Positions 7,066-10,115 of a stretch of 10,115 nucleotides of DNA are shown piece after piece (the stretch's first letter is position 1; each line of letters starts with the position of its first letter). Location: the NCBI GenBank assembly GCA_016290695.1, contig JAEEUX010000072.1, positions 1-10,115 of the forward strand. The letters are read 5' to 3'. The DNA comes from Oscillospiraceae bacterium. Its GTDB lineage: Bacteria > Bacillota > Clostridia > Oscillospirales > Oscillospiraceae. A model generated the notes under the pieces. It saw only the letters and a list, made by a program, of their open reading frames with translations. It was not told the origin of the DNA and did no database searches. The translations under genes were made by a program, and so were the position numbers.

Positions 7066-8702
7066 ATGATTTCCTCCTTTTTGTTTTGAGTCTTGCATAT
7101 GCGCAGAATTATATATAAAAGGGACGTCCGCCAAAAGCTTTTAGGCGCAAGGCGGTGGAGCCTGGATTTTAGTTCCTGGGGAGGCGGCAGGCTTCGGCAG
7201 GAAAGCACAAAAACCAACGCGTACAGCAGCTCGTATAGATTGAAAACAAGCCAGAACAGCAGGAAAAGGTAAATCGTAGTCTGTTCGTTCAAAATGCGCT
7301 GCACAGTATTTACGGCGCCGAGTACCGAAAGAGCGATAAGCACAAGAAACGGAATGGGATACCATGCCTGCCAGCCGCCGCGTCCGGTTTTGTCCGTTAC
7401 GGCGAAGTCCCGTTTGCGGAAGCCGAAGGTCTCGGCGATGACTCCCGGCAGCAGGAACGGAAAAAGGCACAACTCATATATTTCGCTCCAACGCGTAGAA
7501 CGGATGCCGCCGGAGAAAAAACGTATGCCCAGAGCCGCAAGCAGATACATAGGCAGCCAGAAAACGAGCATTTGCCCGAAATCGCAGTTCATAACGGTTA
7601 TGCCAAAAACGGAAAACATAAGCGGAGAAAGAAGATATACAAGGCGCTTCAGCGGGGCGTACCAATATGTTATCGCCGCCAGATAGCTGACCCGCTGCGC
7701 GGCACTCAGACCGTGCGAAGTGAGCAGCTTTGTTTTTATTCCCGCCTGAATGCAGCCGCGCGCCCAGCGTGAACGCTGCCGGATCATAGAGCTGAGACTT
7801 TCGGGCGAAAGACCCGAAGCAAGCGGCGTATCTATTGCTATACAGCGGAAACCATGCTTTTGAATTTCTATGCCGGTGGCAAAATCCTCGGTTATTGTCC
7901 CCGTGGCAAAGCCGCCGACCACTTCGAGCGCGCGGCGTGATAGAAGCGTGTTTGAGCCGCCGAAGATTACGGCATTGCAGCCATTGCGCGCGGGCTCGAG
8001 CTCATGGTAAAAATAATCCTGCTCGTTCGGGATGGCGTCCGATGCGCGAAAGGCTCGTTGGAAAAGGTCCTCGTTGCGAAAGTCCTGAGGCGTCTGAACA
8101 AAGCCTATTTTCCCGGAAAGCTGCTGTCTGCCTCGCTTTCCCTTGGGCGTAAGGAAATACGGTACGGTTGAGAGCAGAAATCGGGGCTCGGGGCACATAT
8201 CAGCGTCAAACACAGCAATAAGAGGCGCGCTTGTCAAACTAAGCGCGGCGTTCAGATTGCCGGCCTTGGCGTCCTTGCGTTCGCTGCGTGAGAAGTAACG
8301 TGCGCCGAGCGATTCAGCAAGCTCCCGAAGCTCCGCGCGTGCGGCATCGTCACAAAGGCAGACGTTTAGTTTACCTGAATATTCCATTGCAAGGCAACCT
8401 CGCAGAGTCCTTTCCACAAGTTCTATCGGTTCTCCGCAGGTGGGGATGAACACGTCCACCTCCGGCAGCGCTTCGTCCGCAGCCTCGGGAACGGGCGGGC
8501 ATGGCTTCCTGCCGCCTTCAAGCATATAATGTATAGCCATTTCGGCAGCTCCGAGCAGTTCAGCAAGCAGGAGTATAAGAGCGAAGATCATGTCAATGGC
8601 TCCATGTCCCTGCGGCAGAGTCCAGCCGATGCGCCAGACGATATATACAAGCGTGAAAAGCGCCAAGAGGCACAAATAGACACGCTTTGCTTTAGTTTTC
8701 AT
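7062..8702 (-). CDS. Cellulose-synthase-type family 2 glycosyltransferase (BcsA-like, no PilZ)
   Basis: This 546-residue inner-membrane enzyme should polymerise a beta-linked glucan from a UDP-sugar and move it across the membrane. Two N-terminal membrane segments (about 8-26 and 37-60) precede a GT-A domain. That domain carries PTCGEP (87-92), DD at 118-119, KAGNLN (146-151), the DAD metal site (166-168), FVQTPQ (201-206), FGGSNT (247-252), TED (271-273) with the catalytic Asp273, and QRSRW (309-313). These are the hallmark motifs of processive cellulose/curdlan synthases. Several hydrophobic segments follow (about 337-400, 420-440, 455-520). The protein ends with a short basic tail and lacks the PilZ domain that binds c-di-GMP in proteobacterial BcsA. 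The ATG start has GGAGG eight bases upstream, inside the end of the GH5 gene, and the two frames overlap by 11 bp. Its stop TGA overlaps the TTG of the LRR gene. The exact product (cellulose, mixed-linkage glucan or other) cannot be read from the sequence. Confidence 0.93.
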   Translation of the reverse strand: MKTKAKRVYLCLLALFTLVYIVWRIGWTLPQGHGAIDMIFALILLLAELLGAAEMAIHYMLEGGRKPCPPVPEAADEALPEVDVFIPTCGEPIELVERTLRGCLAMEYSGKLNVCLCDDAARAELRELAESLGARYFSRSERKDAKAGNLNAALSLTSAPLIAVFDADMCPEPRFLLSTVPYFLTPKGKRGRQQLSGKIGFVQTPQDFRNEDLFQRAFRASDAIPNEQDYFYHELEPARNGCNAVIFGGSNTLLSRRALEVVGGFATGTITEDFATGIEIQKHGFRCIAIDTPLASGLSPESLSSMIRQRSRWARGCIQAGIKTKLLTSHGLSAAQRVSYLAAITYWYAPLKRLVYLLSPLMFSVFGITVMNCDFGQMLVFWLPMYLLAALGIRFFSGGIRSTRWSEIYELCLFPFLLPGVIAETFGFRKRDFAVTDKTGRGGWQAWYPIPFLVLIALSVLGAVNTVQRILNEQTTIYLFLLFWLVFNLYELLYALVFVLSCRSLPPPQELKSRLHRLAPKSFWRTSLLYIILRICKTQNKKEEII

Positions 8703-9786
8703 TTGATTTTCCTCCCATTGCCGAGAAAATGAGGCTTCCGACTGCTGTCAGGTCATTGTCCTGCCAGCCGCTCAGCTTGCCGCAGTCGGGACGAAGAACG
8801 GAATAAACCTCGTCTTTGTTGCATAAAGACCATGCGCACCAGCTTACGCCATTATCATTAAGATAACGAAGGAATTCCCGGCCTTCATCAAGCGCGGGCA
8901 AGCCGGATGAGTTCCTGTCTACGCCCCATTCGGAAACCATCACGGGAAAATGCTCTTCAAGCGCGCGCTGCAGGCCGGAATAATTGCTGTGTGCTCCGGC
9001 GTAATAATGGAATGAATAAAGAAGGTTTTCCATTGGCAGCGGCTCATTCATGGCGGCGGCCGGCTCTGTGGAATACAACGGAGTGCCGACGATAAGCACG
9101 GCGTTTGGCGAATACTGCCGTATCACCGGACAAACGGCATATACATAGCGTTCGATCGCTTCCCAGCCGACGCCGTTTGGCTCGTTGCAAAGTTCATAGA
9201 GAATAGCGGGATCGTCCGGATAACTGGAAGCTATTGCGTCAAAAAACGTAATGGCGCTGTCAAGGTGCGAATTGGGGTCGCCGTCGTCAAGGATGTGCCA
9301 GTCGATAATAACATATATGTTCATTGCGCGGGCGTTCTCAATGGCTTGCCGCACAAGGCTTATGCTTCTTTCCGGGTCGGACAGGTATCCGCTGTCGGCT
9401 TGCGTATACATGGCGATACGCATAACATTGCCGCCCTTGCTGCGAATGAAATCCATTGCCCCGGCGTTTATGTAATCGGGATACCAGCCTATGCCATGCG
9501 TGCTCATTCCCCGCAGCTGGAAGGTTGAGCCGTTTTCGTCGGTTAAAGAACCCTGTTCAACACGCAAATGGCCGTGTTCGCGCGGCCCGTCCTCAGATTT
9601 TACGGAATCGAGCGGCAAAGTCCGGGAAGTCTCCGGGTTTTCGTTTTTCTCCGAGGGGGAGGCTGCTGAATGGTCCGACGGAGCTTTGCTGCTTATCGCG
9701 GAAACAGCGCAGCCCGGAAAAAGCAAAACGGGAATAGCCAACATAAGTGCGCAAATAATCAGTTTAGTGTATTTAAAAACCCGCAT
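8692..9786 (-). CDS. Secreted GH5 (GH5_2-like) endo-beta-glucanase, probable lipoprotein
   Basis: The product is 364 residues and acts outside the membrane as a retaining endo-beta-1,4-glucanase. The N-terminus MRVFKYTKLIICALMLAIP is a signal sequence ending in LLFPGC. Cys26 is a plausible but non-ideal lipobox cysteine (Pro at -2). A Ser/Pro/Glu-rich linker runs to about residue 70, then the TIM barrel to about 355. Family features are RGMSTHGIGW (92-101), IIDWHIL (160-166), the acid/base Glu202 in NEP, HYY (260-262), the nucleophile Glu286 in SEWG, and WSLCNK near the end. The STHG and DWHIL strings point to subfamily 2. The ATG has GGGAG eight bases upstream, and a sigma-A promoter lies about 110 bp upstream. 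It is the first gene of the operon. Pairing with a BcsA-like synthase fits the role of BcsZ or clostridial CcsZ, trimming nascent glucan, rather than feeding on plant cellulose. No carbohydrate-binding module or dockerin is present. Confidence 0.93.
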   Translation of the reverse strand: MRVFKYTKLIICALMLAIPVLLFPGCAVSAISSKAPSDHSAASPSEKNENPETSRTLPLDSVKSEDGPREHGHLRVEQGSLTDENGSTFQLRGMSTHGIGWYPDYINAGAMDFIRSKGGNVMRIAMYTQADSGYLSDPERSISLVRQAIENARAMNIYVIIDWHILDDGDPNSHLDSAITFFDAIASSYPDDPAILYELCNEPNGVGWEAIERYVYAVCPVIRQYSPNAVLIVGTPLYSTEPAAAMNEPLPMENLLYSFHYYAGAHSNYSGLQRALEEHFPVMVSEWGVDRNSSGLPALDEGREFLRYLNDNGVSWCAWSLCNKDEVYSVLRPDCGKLSGWQDNDLTAVGSLIFSAMGGKSNEN

Positions 9787-9860
9787 ATAAATATCTCCCT
9801 AAAGGTAATCTGGCTGGACTGACGGCAGTAAGTAATTGCGGTATCGGGAACTGATTGCTG

Positions 9861-9880
9861 TGGAAGGCTGAACGCCTCCA
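9861..9880 (-). promoter_or_regulatory. Small hairpin at the start of the operon leader RNA
   Basis: The leader between the predicted start site (about 9887) and the GH5 ATG begins with TGGAGGCGTTCAGCCTTCCA. It folds as TGGA/TCCA plus GGC/GCC around a five-base loop, with one bulged base. Being at the very 5' end, it may protect the mRNA. I looked for a c-di-GMP or other known riboswitch core in the remaining roughly 75 bases and saw none. Confidence 0.4.
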
Positions 9881-9893
9881 ATAAAACCCTACA

Positions 9894-9922
9894 ATTCTAT
9901 CACATTTATGGGTATAATTCAA
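9894..9922 (-). promoter_or_regulatory. Sigma-A promoter of the GH5-GT2-LRR operon
   Basis: On the minus strand TTGAAT (-35, at 9917-9922) is followed after exactly 17 bases by TAGAAT (-10, at 9894-9899). The -10 is immediately preceded by TGA, which gives an extended -10. Predicted transcription starts near 9887, leaving a leader of about 100 bases before the GH5 start codon. No operator or riboswitch is evident. Confidence 0.7.
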
Positions 9923-9953
9923 TGGCATTATAGTCTAAGGCAAGGCCCGGCTG

Positions 9954-9973
9954 ATATTATATTATATTATATT
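9954..9973. repeat. Pentanucleotide tandem repeat (ATATT)x4
   Basis: Four perfect ATATT units run from 9954 to 9973, between the operon promoter and the plus-strand open frame at the right edge. Unit length is not a multiple of three, so copy-number slippage would change any reading frame crossing it. On its own it may simply be AT-rich upstream DNA. Confidence 0.75.
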
Positions 9974-10115
9974 TGTACAGTCGGATAGATTCCGGCTATG
10001 CTTTTTATAGGGCTACAGGAGCGGGAGATATCACCATAAGCGATTATATTGCAGATGGCAGTTATGAAGCTTATGTTTATGCAGGCCATGACCTCCGGCT
10101 GACGATTATTCCTTA
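9955..10115 (+). pseudogene. Partial plus-strand open frame, possible fragment of a surface protein
   Basis: After a TGA at 9952-9954 the plus strand is open to the window edge (53 codons). From about 9988 it reads like genuine protein: SGYAFYRATGAGDITISDY, then IADGSYEAYVYAGHDLRLTI. The alternating Tyr/Gly/Asp beta-strand style is typical of extracellular domains. No ATG or ribosome site precedes it; a TTG at 9973-9975 has only AT-rich DNA upstream. It may be the remains of a truncated gene, or a gene whose start is out of frame upstream across the ATATT repeat. The minus strand is also open here, so coding is not proven. Confidence 0.3.

Noticed and set aside
9787..9890. c-di-GMP riboswitch in the operon leader
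   Set aside because: It would fit the biology, but the conserved GEMM core and tetraloop-receptor sequences are not visible; only a small 5' hairpin is seen.
9913..9918. Perfect TATAAT on the plus strand as a divergent promoter
   Set aside because: The hexamer 17-18 bases upstream (TACAAT/CTACAA) is a poor -35, and the site overlaps the better minus-strand promoter.
1..10115. CRISPR array, tRNA or rRNA
   Set aside because: No regularly spaced identical repeats, no cloverleaf with a TTC-arm signature and no rRNA-like conserved blocks were seen on either strand.

Overview
The window most likely comes from a gut-type Clostridia chromosome (Oscillospiraceae/Ruminococcaceae-like). The reasons are strong GGAGG ribosome sites before the well-supported genes, a TTG start, a C-terminal triple SLH anchor on a BspA-type leucine-rich-repeat protein, a clostridial aldo/keto reductase fused to a bacterial ferredoxin domain, and moderate GC. 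This assignment is an inference. All confidently called genes lie on the minus strand, so the functional order runs from right to left.

Right part (about 9923 down to 2063): a three-gene transcription unit. A good sigma-A promoter (TTGAAT, 17 bp, extended -10 TGA-TAGAAT) lies at 9894-9922. It is followed by a leader of about 100 nt, then a GH5 endoglucanase with a lipoprotein-like N-terminus, then a cellulose-synthase-type GT2 overlapping it by 11 bp, then a giant secreted LRR (BspA-like) protein with three SLH domains. The giant gene starts with TTG overlapping the stop of the GT2 gene. An intrinsic terminator at 1961-2006 closes the unit. A reasonable reading is a compact beta-glucan (cellulose-like) export locus: the GT2 makes and threads the polymer, the GH5 trims it at the outer face of the membrane, and the SLH protein is a cell-wall-bound partner or adhesin. 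As assembled, the giant gene carries a single -1 frame disruption near 6800, which separates its signal peptide from the LRR/SLH body.

Middle-left (547-1671): a stand-alone aldo/keto reductase with two C-terminal 4Fe-4S cluster motifs, having its own ribosome site and an intergenic gap of about 390 bp upstream.

Left edge (1 to about 463): a mosaic. A small, AT-rich, lysine-rich hypothetical gene runs off the left edge. It is preceded by a frame-broken coding remnant whose upstream half is GC-richer than its downstream half. The remnant is bounded by a 48-nt near-perfect hairpin (416-463) that lacks a T tract. This looks like a rearranged or horizontally acquired boundary.

Right edge (9923-10115): no complete gene. 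It holds a (ATATT)x4 tandem repeat and a plus-strand open frame that continues past the window and may be a fragment of a divergent surface-protein gene.
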